Both the position numbers and the translations under genes were made by a program. Shown piece by piece: positions 7,023 through 14,532 of a DNA stretch of 19,879 bases. Source of the stretch: an uncultured Gammaproteobacteria bacterium (lineage in GTDB: Bacteria; Pseudomonadota; Gammaproteobacteria; Rariloculales; Rariloculaceae); contig CAMPKU010000053.1 in assembly GCA_946887385.1 (NCBI GenBank), positions 1 to 19,879 of the forward strand. Direction: 5' to 3'. The notes below the pieces were generated by a model that saw only the letters and a list, made by a program, of their open reading frames with translations, was not told the origin of the DNA and ran no database searches. How positions within the stretch are numbered: position 1 is the first letter of the stretch; every line of letters begins with the position of its first letter.

Positions 7023-10000
7023 ATGAAGGTTGTCACGAACGTTGCGGGCGCTCGTCCGCGTTTCGGTGCGTTGTCATCCGCCGTCGCAGTCGCGCTGGCA
7101 GGTTTTACGTCAGCCAGTGTGCAAGCGCAGGAGCAGCAAGACGCGCAAGCACCGCTCGACGAGATCACGGTTACCGGCTCGCGCATTCAGCGGCAAGATT
7201 TCACGGCGAATAGCCCGATCCAAACCGTCGATCAGCAGATGTTCGAGCAGACGAGCGCGATCGGCGTCGAAACGATTCTGAACCGATTACCGCAGTTCGT
7301 GCCCGCCGTCACTCAGTTCACGACGGGCGACGTGCAGCAAACGGCCACCAACACGGTCGGCGCATCCACTGTCAGCCTGCGCGGCCTGGGTCCCAACCGG
7401 AACCTCGTGCTCATCAACGGCCGGCGCGCAATGCCGATCGATCCGAGAATGGTTCCGGACACGAACTCGATTCCCGCCTCCGCCATCCAGCGCGTTGAGG
7501 TCATCTCCGGCGGCGCCTCGGCCGTGTACGGCGCAGACGCCGTCGGCGGCGTCGTCAACTTCATCCTCAAAGACGACTACGAGGGTGCTTCGATCGACGT
7601 CCGCTTCGGCGATACGCAACACGGCGGCGATCAGACGGTCGACATCTCGGGCCTCTTCGGCGTCAACATGGCCGACGACCGCGGCAACGTCATGCTCGGT
7701 ATCGAGCGTAACACCCGCGCCAAGGCCTACGCCTGGCAACGCGACTGGCGCCTCGAGGACTACGCGAATCCGCGCGCGGGCGGCGGCTTCTTCGCCTTCG
7801 GCAGCGCGACCTGGATTCATAACGAGCCTGGCACGGCCCCGAACAACGCGAGCCAAGCCGTCATCGACGGCATCTTTAACGAGATCCCGGCGGGGACGCT
7901 CTCGCCGAACTTGGGCGGCGGCGCTACGCAGTTCCGGCTCAACGACGACGGCACCGTCTACACGGGCTTGGCGGGGAACAACACCGTTGCGCGAGGCTCG
8001 TACCGCTACGCGGGTCCCGTGTATAACGGCGACGAGTTCTGTCAGGCCCGCGACCCCGGCGTCACCTGCCGCGCCTTCCAAAGCGGTGGCGACTTCGACG
8101 GTGCGTACCCCGGCCTGCCGGTTTTCGTGCGGCAGCCGAACGGCACCATCAAAGAGAACAACCTCTATAGCTGGACGTCGACGCCGCTCGAGCGCCTTTC
8201 GGCGTTCGCAGACGGTCATTTCGATGTCTCCGACAACCTGCGTGTCACGGGCCAGGCGATGGTCTCGCGCACGAAAACCGAGTCGCAACTCGGCCTGTCG
8301 TCGGCGAACATCAACCAGTGGGGCGCCGGCATTCCGTTCGGCGATGAGATCTACCGCGGCAGCACGAATCCCTATTTCGACATCGCGGATTCGCTGATCG
8401 ACGTGGACGGCAGCGGTGGCGTAAGCCCCGGCGACCTGACGAACCCCGACTACACACTCAACGGTCGCTACGGCGTGAATTGCGATGCGGCGGTGGGCAC
8501 CCCCGGGCTGCCTTGGGCTGACGGTCAGCCCGGCTGTACGGAGTCGGAGGCTTGGCCGATCTCGCCCGAGGTTTGGGCCATCATGAACAGCCGCGCGAAT
8601 TCCGACGCGGATGTGTGGTTGAGCCGCGAACCCGATTATTTGAGAAACGTGCTGGGCGTCGGCCGCGCAACAACGAACATCTCCACCACCATGAGCTTCA
8701 CCCTCGGTGTCGAGGGGGACTTGCCGAGCGGGAGCCATTCCTGGGACGTGTCGCTTTACACGGGGCGGTCCGACAACCAGGTGAACCAGCTCGGCTCGAT
8801 GAGCCTCACGGCCTACCGAAACCTGCTCTCGTCGCCGAATTTCGGCCGTAACGCGAGCTTCGACCAGAATCCCTGGGAGTTCGGCGGTTTCGCGGAAAGC
8901 ATTCCCACCTGCACCACGGGTCTTCCGGTCGTTCAGCGTTTCCGGCCGTCGGATAACTGCGTCGCAATGGTCTCGCCTTCGTTGAAGAACCAGCGCGAGA
9001 TGACGCAGACGATTCTCGAGGGCAACCTCGTCGGCGACCTCGCCGAGATGCAAGCCGGTCCGTTGCAGTACGCGCTCGGTGTCTCGTATCGCGAGAACGG
9101 CTTCGACTTCGTGCCGGACAACATGAGCGACACGGAGAACATCGTTAACCCGATCGCGGGCTTGTTCCCGAACGAGGCGAGCAGCGGCGAGTTCGACGTT
9201 ACCGAGATCTACGGCGAGCTCTTGGTCCCGATTATCGCGGACGGCCCGCGCGGCGTGGAGCACTTCAACCTCGAGCTCGGCGCTCGCGTCTCCGATTGGA
9301 GCATGGAGCAGATGCCCAACCTGAACACCTACAAGGTGATCATGGACTGGGCCGTCTCGCCACGCTATCGCATCCGCGGCGGCTTCAACCGCGCGTTCCG
9401 CGCGCCGAACTTGGGCGAGCTGTTCCTGAAGCGCACGCAGATCTTCGGCGGTGGCGGTTCGACGCGCGATTGGTGCTCGCAGAACCTCGATGCTCCCGGC
9501 ACGTTCAGCGCGACTCCGGCCGATTATGATCGTGACGACCCGAACGACCCGAACGATACGTTCAACCCCGGCACGCCGTCCGCGCAGAACCTACGGACGC
9601 TTGCGATGTGCAGGGCCTTGATGGGGACCGGCGCGGCCGAGTACTACGACAATCAACCGATTATCGAGCAGACTCAAGTCGGCGGCCTCGGGGTACCGAA
9701 CAGCTTCGGCAACCCGAACTTGCGCGAAGAGCAGGCCGACACGTTTACGCTCGGCGTGGCCATGGATCTGCTCGAGGATTGGTCGCTGACGGTTGACTGG
9801 TACCAGATCGAGATCGAGAACATGGTCGCACTCGAAGGGGCCGACTCGACCTACCAGCGCTGCCTGGATATGGCCTTCAACCCTAACGGCGATCTGAGCA
9901 CCCCTGCGTGTATGAACATCGCGCGGAATCCGAGCAACGGCAACGGCGGCTTCGTGAACCGCTCGTTCACGAACGAGGGATTGGCGAAGTTCTCGGGCGT

Positions 10001-10523
10001 CGACGTGCAGCTGAACTGGTCGAAGCAGTTGGCCAACGGCGGCGGGCTCAACATGAACCTGGTTGCGAACGCCCCCGTGCACGAGATCACGCAGGATCGT
10101 GCGGACCTCGACCCGATTGATCACGCCGGTTTCGATAGCTGCGCGCTGCAGATGCAGTGCCAGAACTACGACTACCGGATGTTCACCACGGTGGGTTACG
10201 GCAAGAACAACTGGAACTTCAACGTGAGGCACCAGTATTGGCCGGAGCTGCTCAACAACGCGTGCCGTACGGACGTGCTGTCGAACGCGTGCATCAACAG
10301 CACGGGCCCGAGCTACGGGCTGTTCTCGGCGGCCGCCAACCTGCAGTTCGATCGGTACCGAATCAACGTCGGCATCGAGAACCTGCTCGACGAGGAGCCG
10401 CCGTGTCTGGGTGCCAACCCGGGCTCTGCGAACTTCCCGACGGAGTGCACGCACTCGGGCAACGGCGCGACGTTCGATCCGTTGGGCCGCCGGTACTACG
10501 TCAGCCTGACGATGGACTTCTGA
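7023..10523 (+). CDS. Large TonB-dependent outer-membrane receptor
   Basis: An 1166-residue outer-membrane receptor that should import a bulky ligand using TonB energy. Residues 1-35 are a signal peptide (ending ASVQA). The TonB-box region DEITVTGSR is at 46-54 and the plug at about 60-183, with typical motifs: VSLRGLGPNRNLVLINGRR (117-135), VEVISGGASAVYGADAVGGVVNF (158-180). The barrel follows and ends in the aromatic terminus VSLTMDF expected for BAM insertion. It is longer than the common 750-1000 residues; the extra length is in large loops with eight local cysteine pairs and an EF-hand-like loop D460-D471 (DVDGSGGVSPGD). No CarboxypepD-like N-terminal domain is seen. ATG 7023 is chosen over an in-frame TTG at 7011 because GGGGGG lies just ahead of it. 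It is monocistronic, with its own promoter and terminator. The ligand cannot be told from sequence. Confidence 0.95.
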   Translation: MKVVTNVAGARPRFGALSSAVAVALAGFTSASVQAQEQQDAQAPLDEITVTGSRIQRQDFTANSPIQTVDQQMFEQTSAIGVETILNRLPQFVPAVTQFTTGDVQQTATNTVGASTVSLRGLGPNRNLVLINGRRAMPIDPRMVPDTNSIPASAIQRVEVISGGASAVYGADAVGGVVNFILKDDYEGASIDVRFGDTQHGGDQTVDISGLFGVNMADDRGNVMLGIERNTRAKAYAWQRDWRLEDYANPRAGGGFFAFGSATWIHNEPGTAPNNASQAVIDGIFNEIPAGTLSPNLGGGATQFRLNDDGTVYTGLAGNNTVARGSYRYAGPVYNGDEFCQARDPGVTCRAFQSGGDFDGAYPGLPVFVRQPNGTIKENNLYSWTSTPLERLSAFADGHFDVSDNLRVTGQAMVSRTKTESQLGLSSANINQWGAGIPFGDEIYRGSTNPYFDIADSLIDVDGSGGVSPGDLTNPDYTLNGRYGVNCDAAVGTPGLPWADGQPGCTESEAWPISPEVWAIMNSRANSDADVWLSREPDYLRNVLGVGRATTNISTTMSFTLGVEGDLPSGSHSWDVSLYTGRSDNQVNQLGSMSLTAYRNLLSSPNFGRNASFDQNPWEFGGFAESIPTCTTGLPVVQRFRPSDNCVAMVSPSLKNQREMTQTILEGNLVGDLAEMQAGPLQYALGVSYRENGFDFVPDNMSDTENIVNPIAGLFPNEASSGEFDVTEIYGELLVPIIADGPRGVEHFNLELGARVSDWSMEQMPNLNTYKVIMDWAVSPRYRIRGGFNRAFRAPNLGELFLKRTQIFGGGGSTRDWCSQNLDAPGTFSATPADYDRDDPNDPNDTFNPGTPSAQNLRTLAMCRALMGTGAAEYYDNQPIIEQTQVGGLGVPNSFGNPNLREEQADTFTLGVAMDLLEDWSLTVDWYQIEIENMVALEGADSTYQRCLDMAFNPNGDLSTPACMNIARNPSNGNGGFVNRSFTNEGLAKFSGVDVQLNWSKQLANGGGLNMNLVANAPVHEITQDRADLDPIDHAGFDSCALQMQCQNYDYRMFTTVGYGKNNWNFNVRHQYWPELLNNACRTDVLSNACINSTGPSYGLFSAAANLQFDRYRINVGIENLLDEEPPCLGANPGSANFPTECTHSGNGATFDPLGRRYYVSLTMDF

Positions 10524-10556
10524 TCGAAAAACTCAGCGAAGGATCTTTGAAACTTG

Positions 10557-10586
10557 GCGGCGGGCTTCGGCCCGCCGCACTTTTTT
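10557..10586 (+). terminator. Rho-independent terminator of the receptor gene
   Basis: GCGGCGGGC (10557-10565) pairs perfectly with GCCCGCCGC (10570-10578) around a stable TTCG tetraloop and is followed, after AC, by six T residues (10581-10586). It lies 33 nt after the receptor stop codon. The other strand has no T-tract, so it works rightward only. Confidence 0.92.
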
Positions 10587-10611
10587 CCGGGGTGGCGCTT
10601 TCGGAGGCGGA

Positions 10612-11337
10612 CTACGTGCCGGCGCCTTGCGCGCCGGGGAACTTCACGTGCAGCAAGAGCAGCAGGGCGAGGATCGTGGAGTGCCACGACGACCCGTCCG
10701 GCTTGCCGAGGCCCACGTCATCGGGCCGGCCCCAGCCGCCGTCGGCATTCTGAATCGCGACCACGCGCTGCACGAAACCGGGATTGACGCGCGTGCCCTG
10801 GCGCGCCAAGCACAGGAATGCGGCGGCCTCGAGCTTGAGGTCGTTCACCATCGTCGGGAGGTCGTCGACGATGGCCGTGACGGCGCGGTACAGCTCCTCG
10901 ACGAACCCCTCGGGCACCGCTAGCTCACAGCGGTTGTCGCGAATCCAGATCCACGCCAGGAGCGCGTGCGTGGCGTGATAGCCGCCGGCCTGTACGGCCT
11001 TGCCGAGCATGTCCGCGAACGACGGCGATAGGCCGAGCCGATCGCAATAGAGCGCAGACACGAGGAGACGGTCCGTGTGGATCTGCACATGGTCCCAGTC
11101 GTCGGGCCGCAGCGGGTTGTTGGCATCGGCGATGCGCCGCAGCACGCGCAGCAACGGCGCCTCTTTCGGCCGTTCGGCCAGCACTTCGTCGAAGCGCTTG
11201 AGGGCATCGGCAAACTCCGGCACGCCGAAGCGCCGGTGCATCAGGTCCATGAACAGCAGCCCGTACGGCTCGCGTGTGCGATTGATGAAAGTGATCGCTT
11301 CCGCAACGGCCGTGCGAACGTGGGTCTCGGTTAGCAT
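10612..11337 (-). CDS. Alpha/alpha-toroid-like (terpene-cyclase-repeat) protein, hypothetical
   Basis: A 241-residue, mostly helical, cytoplasmic-looking protein with no signal peptide. Near the C-terminus, QNADGGWGRP (196-205) followed by SSWHSTILALLLLLH (216-230) closely resembles the QW-type QxxDGGWG repeat of squalene/oxidosqualene cyclases and the prenyltransferase alpha/alpha toroids. HATHALLAWIWIRDN (121-135) and DLKLEAAAFLCLARQG (166-181) fit the preceding helices. The DxDD acid motif of class II cyclases is absent and the protein is about a third of cyclase length. It is therefore probably a small toroid or binding protein rather than a cyclase. ATG 11337 is preferred over an in-frame ATG at 11358 because AGGA lies 8 nt ahead. 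It is divergent from the oxygenase operon across a 112-nt gap, and convergent with the receptor gene. Function unknown. Confidence 0.7.
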   Translation of the reverse strand: MLTETHVRTAVAEAITFINRTREPYGLLFMDLMHRRFGVPEFADALKRFDEVLAERPKEAPLLRVLRRIADANNPLRPDDWDHVQIHTDRLLVSALYCDRLGLSPSFADMLGKAVQAGGYHATHALLAWIWIRDNRCELAVPEGFVEELYRAVTAIVDDLPTMVNDLKLEAAAFLCLARQGTRVNPGFVQRVVAIQNADGGWGRPDDVGLGKPDGSSWHSTILALLLLLHVKFPGAQGAGT

Positions 11338-11363
11338 GAGTCTCGTCCTCGCGTTCATTTTTC

Positions 11364-11393
11364 AGGATATCGGAGCCCGACATGCGGACACAA
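11364..11393 (-). promoter_or_regulatory. Possible promoter of the toroid-like gene
   Basis: On the minus strand TTGTGT (11393-11388), 18 nt, then TATCCT (11369-11364) give an acceptable sigma70 promoter with a short leader of about 20 nt before ATG 11337. It overlaps a candidate rightward promoter, as expected for a divergent gene pair. Confidence 0.3.
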
Positions 11394-11414
11394 TCCGAGC
11401 CTTTGCGATACGAT
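11385..11414 (+). promoter_or_regulatory. Possible promoter of the oxygenase-sulfotransferase operon
   Basis: CGGACA (11385-11390), 18 nt, then TACGAT (11409-11414) form a moderate sigma70-type promoter upstream of ATG 11450. It overlaps the leftward candidate, so the two units could compete or share a regulator. Confidence 0.3.
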
Positions 11415-11449
11415 GTCGGCGCACTCTCGCACGTAGGAGCGGAAATGGC

Positions 11450-12133
11450 ATGGCCGACGACAGGTCATCCGGCGGGCCGCAGGGAGCCGCAGGCGTCGAC
11501 GCGCCGCAGCTGACGCTGCTCAATCTCTTCCCCACGCCGCTCGTCATCGCTACGCTGCCGGACGCCGAGGCGCTCAACGCCGAGCTCAAGCGCGTGATCC
11601 TTGCGCGCGAGGCCGTGAGCGAGTCGGTACAGCGTTCCAACCAGGGCGGCTGGCAGTCGAGCTGGGATCTTCATCAATGGGGCGGGGCGCCGATGCAGAA
11701 GGTTTTGGCGTATGCCCGCGGCATCGCCGAGCAGATCACCGTCGACCGCACCGGCCAGCGGCATACATTTGCTTGGCGCATCAACTCCTGGGCCAACGTG
11801 AACCGGCACGGCCACGGCAACCAGTTCCACACGCATCCCGGCGCCTTGTGGTCGGCCACGTACTACGTCGACGACGGCGGTGTCGGCACCGACCCCTCGC
11901 TCGGCGGCGAGTTCGAGGTCCAGGATCCGCGTGGCGTAGCACCCGTGATGTATGCGCCGTACCTCACTTTCCCGGGCCCCGACGGCGAGGCGCTAGGCGA
12001 GGCGCAGAGGCTCACGCCGCGCGCCGGCGCGTTCGTCATTTTCCCGAGCTGGCTATCGCATGGCGTGCGTCCGTATCGCGGCACGCGCGAGCGCATCTCG
12101 ATCGCCATCAACTTCAGCCTGGCAGGCGCGTAG
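11450..12133 (+). CDS. TIGR02466-type 2OG-Fe(II) oxygenase
   Basis: A 227-residue predicted cytoplasmic 2-oxoglutarate/Fe(II)-dependent oxygenase of the TIGR02466/2OG-FeII_Oxy_5 family. It has the family's opening LFPTPLVIATLPDAEALNAEL (26-46), the core SWANVNRHGHGNQFHTHPGA (113-132) with histidines at 127 and 129, and the distal IFPSWLSHGVRPYRGTRERISIAIN (197-221) with metal-ligand His204 and 2OG-binding Arg215. In this family the proximal motif reads HxH rather than the textbook HxD. The natural substrate of the family is not established; hydroxylation of a protein, peptide or small molecule is likely. ATG 11450 is chosen over a longer open frame because the family-like sequence starts here and GGAG lies 10 nt ahead. 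It is followed after only 7 nt by a larger oxygenase of the same family, so the two are translated from one message. Confidence 0.9.
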   Translation: MADDRSSGGPQGAAGVDAPQLTLLNLFPTPLVIATLPDAEALNAELKRVILAREAVSESVQRSNQGGWQSSWDLHQWGGAPMQKVLAYARGIAEQITVDRTGQRHTFAWRINSWANVNRHGHGNQFHTHPGALWSATYYVDDGGVGTDPSLGGEFEVQDPRGVAPVMYAPYLTFPGPDGEALGEAQRLTPRAGAFVIFPSWLSHGVRPYRGTRERISIAINFSLAGA

Positions 12134-12140
12134 GTCCGCC

Positions 12141-13565
12141 GTGTCCCTTGATCTTTTTTTCTCCGTGCCGCTCCTCGTCGAGGATATCGACCCGGCCGTG
12201 CGCGACGTCATCCATGCCAAGGTGGCCGCGTATCTGAAGTCCGAGCGCGCGCAGCGCGACATCGAGCCGTCGCCCGAGGAATCCGTCACCACCTCGTATT
12301 ACAAGCCCGAAGCACAGGTGCTCGCCGATGCTGAGCTCGCAGAGCTCGAACAGTTCGTGCTCGGCGCGGCCAAAACGTTTCTCGAAAAGGCGCTGCGGCT
12401 GCCCTCGCGCCGTCTGGAGATCGAGCGCTCGTGGATCAACGTGTTCAAGCCGGGAGCCCAGGAAGCGCAGCACTCGCACGACGGCAGCGTGCTGTCTTGC
12501 AGCTACTACGTTGAAGCTCCGCAAGATTGCGGCTGTATCGTGGTGCCCGATCCGATCGGCGCCCGGCGCAGCTATCGACAGTTCACCAAGACGGCCGGAA
12601 ACGACGTGCTCACGCGGCGCGAGATTGCCGTGGAGCCGCAGCCGGGCCGCTTGGTGATGTTCGAGTCATGGCTGCCGCATTACGTGCAGTGCAACAAGAG
12701 CGATCAGGTGCGGATCTCGATCGCGATGAATCTGCGCGAGGCTGCGCCGCAGGTGTCGGTGCCGGATCGCACTGCCGAGCGGCCGGCCGCCGGCGTGGAG
12801 GCGCAAGCGGAAGACGCGCCTGAGGTTCCTCGCGCGGGCGGCTCCGACGGTAAGCCGTTCCTGTTCGACGAGCTGTTCGAGGTCCGCACGGATTTGAAGC
12901 TCAGCCTGCAACCGATCAACAACGCGATCCCGACCGTCGTCATCGACGATTTCCTGAAACATCCGGACAAGGCAAGGGACGTCATCGGCCGCGCGCCCGC
13001 GCCGAACTGGAAGCATGAAAAGGGCGGCAAGAACTTCGTCGATTACTACGATTGCCGGCTGCGTTTTCCGATTCGCTATCCGAACGGCATGGTGTCGGCC
13101 GCGCAGCAGGTAATTCGCAAGGTTTACGAGGTCGCCACGCGGCCGTTGGATGCCAGCGTGGACGTGAACTGGTTCATGCAGATCAACGCCAAGCGCGCCG
13201 ACTTTGCCGTTCCTCATAACGACATCACCGAGAAAGTGCGCCGGTCGTTCACGTGCATCCTCTATCTGAACCGGCCGGAAGAGTGCTCGGGCGGCACGGC
13301 GTTCTTCCGCTTCAAGAAGTCGGGCTCGCTCGTGCTAGATGAACCGTACGCGCGCGCGGTCCACGAAGACGCGCGCATGGCGGAGACCGGGCTCGACTAT
13401 TGGGGCGCCGCGGCCGGCGACTGGTGGGACACGGTCGGAACGGTCGACATGGTGCCGGGCCGGTTGCTGATTTTCCCGTCCGAGTATTTTCATGCCGCGT
13501 ATCACCCGCAGGATTCGTTCTACGACTTTCCGCGCTTGACGCTCGCGTTCTGGATGGTTGCCTGA
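12141..13565 (+). CDS. Double-headed 2OG-Fe(II) oxygenase (TIGR02466-like + DUF6445-like)
   Basis: A 474-residue protein with two oxygenase folds in tandem. The N-terminal domain (about 1-200) is TIGR02466-like: FFSVPLLVEDID (6-17), NVFKPGAQEAQHSHDGS (100-116) with H111/H113, and FESWLPHYVQCNKSDQVRISIAMN (174-197) with H180 and R191. An Ala/Glu/Pro-rich linker (about 200-238) leads to a second domain (about 240-474) of DUF6445 style: VVIDDFLKHPDKARD (266-280), VPHNDITEKVRR (357-368) with H359-x-D361, YLNRPEECSGGTAFFRF (375-391), and FPSEYFHAAYHP (445-456) with H451, plus R465 in DFPRLTLAF. Both active sites therefore look intact. The GTG start at 12141 aligns with the family N-terminus, 7 nt after the previous stop. 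Two successive oxidations on one substrate are possible; the substrate is unknown. Confidence 0.88.
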   Translation: MSLDLFFSVPLLVEDIDPAVRDVIHAKVAAYLKSERAQRDIEPSPEESVTTSYYKPEAQVLADAELAELEQFVLGAAKTFLEKALRLPSRRLEIERSWINVFKPGAQEAQHSHDGSVLSCSYYVEAPQDCGCIVVPDPIGARRSYRQFTKTAGNDVLTRREIAVEPQPGRLVMFESWLPHYVQCNKSDQVRISIAMNLREAAPQVSVPDRTAERPAAGVEAQAEDAPEVPRAGGSDGKPFLFDELFEVRTDLKLSLQPINNAIPTVVIDDFLKHPDKARDVIGRAPAPNWKHEKGGKNFVDYYDCRLRFPIRYPNGMVSAAQQVIRKVYEVATRPLDASVDVNWFMQINAKRADFAVPHNDITEKVRRSFTCILYLNRPEECSGGTAFFRFKKSGSLVLDEPYARAVHEDARMAETGLDYWGAAAGDWWDTVGTVDMVPGRLLIFPSEYFHAAYHPQDSFYDFPRLTLAFWMVA

Positions 13566-13579
13566 CGAGCGCCGCGCAC

Positions 13580-14440
13580 ATGGACGCACGGCTGCTGAGC
13601 TTAAGTCCGCTCGTCGTCATCGGCATGCACCGCTCGGGCACGCGGCTGCTCGTGGAGGTGCTCGACAAGCTCGGCGTGTTCATGGGCGCGGACCGGCAGG
13701 CGGACTCCGAGTCGGTGACGTTCATGCTCATCAACGAAGCGATCCTGCATCAGTGCGGGGCGTTTTGGTCCGAGCCGATGTCCGCGCACTTCGTGCTCGC
13801 GCAGCCCGACGCCGCGGAGCAGTGCGCGGCGAGCGCGCGGCAGATGCTGGCGGCGCAGCTCGCACAGTACGCGGGACCGTCCGGTTGGCACCTCGACGCG
13901 GACGCGACATCGTTGCCGGCGTTCGGCTGGAAGGACCCGCGCAATACGTTCACGTTGCCCGTTTGGAGGCGCGTGTTTCCGAGCTTGCGAGCCCTGCACA
14001 TCGTCCGTCACGGCGTGGACGCGGCCGCGAGTCTTGCGCGCCGGCACGCGCAGGCGTTGCGCGCCGCAACTGGGGAGTCGGTGCCCGCGGCACTCACGGT
14101 GATCCGCGATCACGCGCTCGGTGTTTTGTCGTCGCGCCGCGGCTGGACGCTCGCCGAGGCGCTCACGATGTGGGAGCAGTACGTGGAGAAGGCGCGCGAA
14201 GAGTGCGCGGCGCTCGGCGAGCGCGCGCTCGAGATTCGCTACGAGGAGCTGCTCATGGAGCCGGAGCGCGTGATTCCGCTGATCGCCGCGTTCTGCGGTG
14301 TAGCCGTGCCGCCGCAGCGCGGCACCTTGCTGGATGGCCTGAAGCCCAGCCGGGCCTTTGCGTTTCGCCGCGATCCAGAGCTCGCCGCGTTCGCGGATTC
14401 GATGAGCCAAGTGCTCGCTCGCTACGGCTATTCGCCCTGA
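13580..14440 (+). CDS. PAPS-dependent sulfotransferase
   Basis: A 286-residue sulfotransferase-family protein expected to transfer sulfate from PAPS to a hydroxyl or similar group. The 5'-phosphosulfate-binding loop is VVIGMHRSGTRLL (12-24). GWKDPRNTF (116-124) follows, and the 3'-phosphate-binding region is ALHIVRHGVDAAASLARRH (138-156). MWEQYVEKAREE and LEIRYEELLMEPE (218-230) match the C-terminal core of bacterial sulfotransferases. No TPR domain is attached, unlike many bacterial relatives. ATG 13580 lies 14 nt after the double oxygenase stop, so this is the third gene of that operon. An oxygenase can create the hydroxyl that a sulfotransferase then sulfates, a pairing known for tyrosine and natural-product tailoring; its use here is inference. 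The longer open frame upstream (from 13400) overlaps the oxygenase and is rejected. Confidence 0.9.
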   Translation: MDARLLSLSPLVVIGMHRSGTRLLVEVLDKLGVFMGADRQADSESVTFMLINEAILHQCGAFWSEPMSAHFVLAQPDAAEQCAASARQMLAAQLAQYAGPSGWHLDADATSLPAFGWKDPRNTFTLPVWRRVFPSLRALHIVRHGVDAAASLARRHAQALRAATGESVPAALTVIRDHALGVLSSRRGWTLAEALTMWEQYVEKAREECAALGERALEIRYEELLMEPERVIPLIAAFCGVAVPPQRGTLLDGLKPSRAFAFRRDPELAAFADSMSQVLARYGYSP

Positions 14441-14465
14441 CGAGGGGTGCGCCGTCTGCTAGCAT
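14437..14465 (+). promoter_or_regulatory. Candidate promoter overlapping the sulfotransferase stop codon
   Basis: CTGACG (14437-14442), 17 nt, then TAGCAT (14460-14465, in TGCTAGCAT) repeats the promoter form seen at three other units. The -35 includes the sulfotransferase TGA (14438-14440). It would give the next gene its own transcript with a leader of about 60 nt. Confidence 0.4.
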
Positions 14466-14475
14466 CGGCGGAGAA

Positions 14476-14517
14476 GTGGGCTGCGAAGAGGGGACGGATT
14501 TATAAATCCGTGCCCAC
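14476..14517. repeat. REP-like nested palindrome in the leader of the next gene
   Basis: A perfect 18-bp palindrome ACGGATTTATAAATCCGT (14494-14511) is directly flanked on the right by GCCCAC (14512-14517), whose inverse GTGGGC sits at 14476-14481. This gives a two-part stem with a 12-nt one-sided loop. It is much more AT-rich in its centre than its surroundings. GGGGACGGATTT-type palindromes recall the REP-like repeats linked to Y1/RAYT transposases in gammaproteobacteria, from memory only. It ends 5 nt before the GGAGG of the following gene, so in RNA it could control translation. Confidence 0.55.
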
Positions 14518-14532
14518 ACGCGGAGGTGTCCG

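Noticed and set aside
7287..9263. Long minus-strand open frame (658 codons) opposite the receptor gene
   Set aside because: It lies wholly antisense to a well-supported TonB receptor, is Arg/Val/Ala-rich without domains, and is the expected shadow of high-GC codon use.
10612..11337. Calling the toroid-like gene a squalene-hopene cyclase
   Set aside because: It is far too short and lacks the DxDD catalytic motif; only QW-like repeats are seen.
11075..11449. N-terminal extension of the first oxygenase
   Set aside because: It overlaps the divergent toroid-like gene and both candidate promoters. The family-like sequence begins after ATG 11450.
12060..12140. Earlier ATG for the double-headed oxygenase
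   Set aside because: It overlaps the end of the preceding oxygenase and gives a Ser/Arg-rich non-homologous start; GTG 12141 gives the family start LFFSVPLL.
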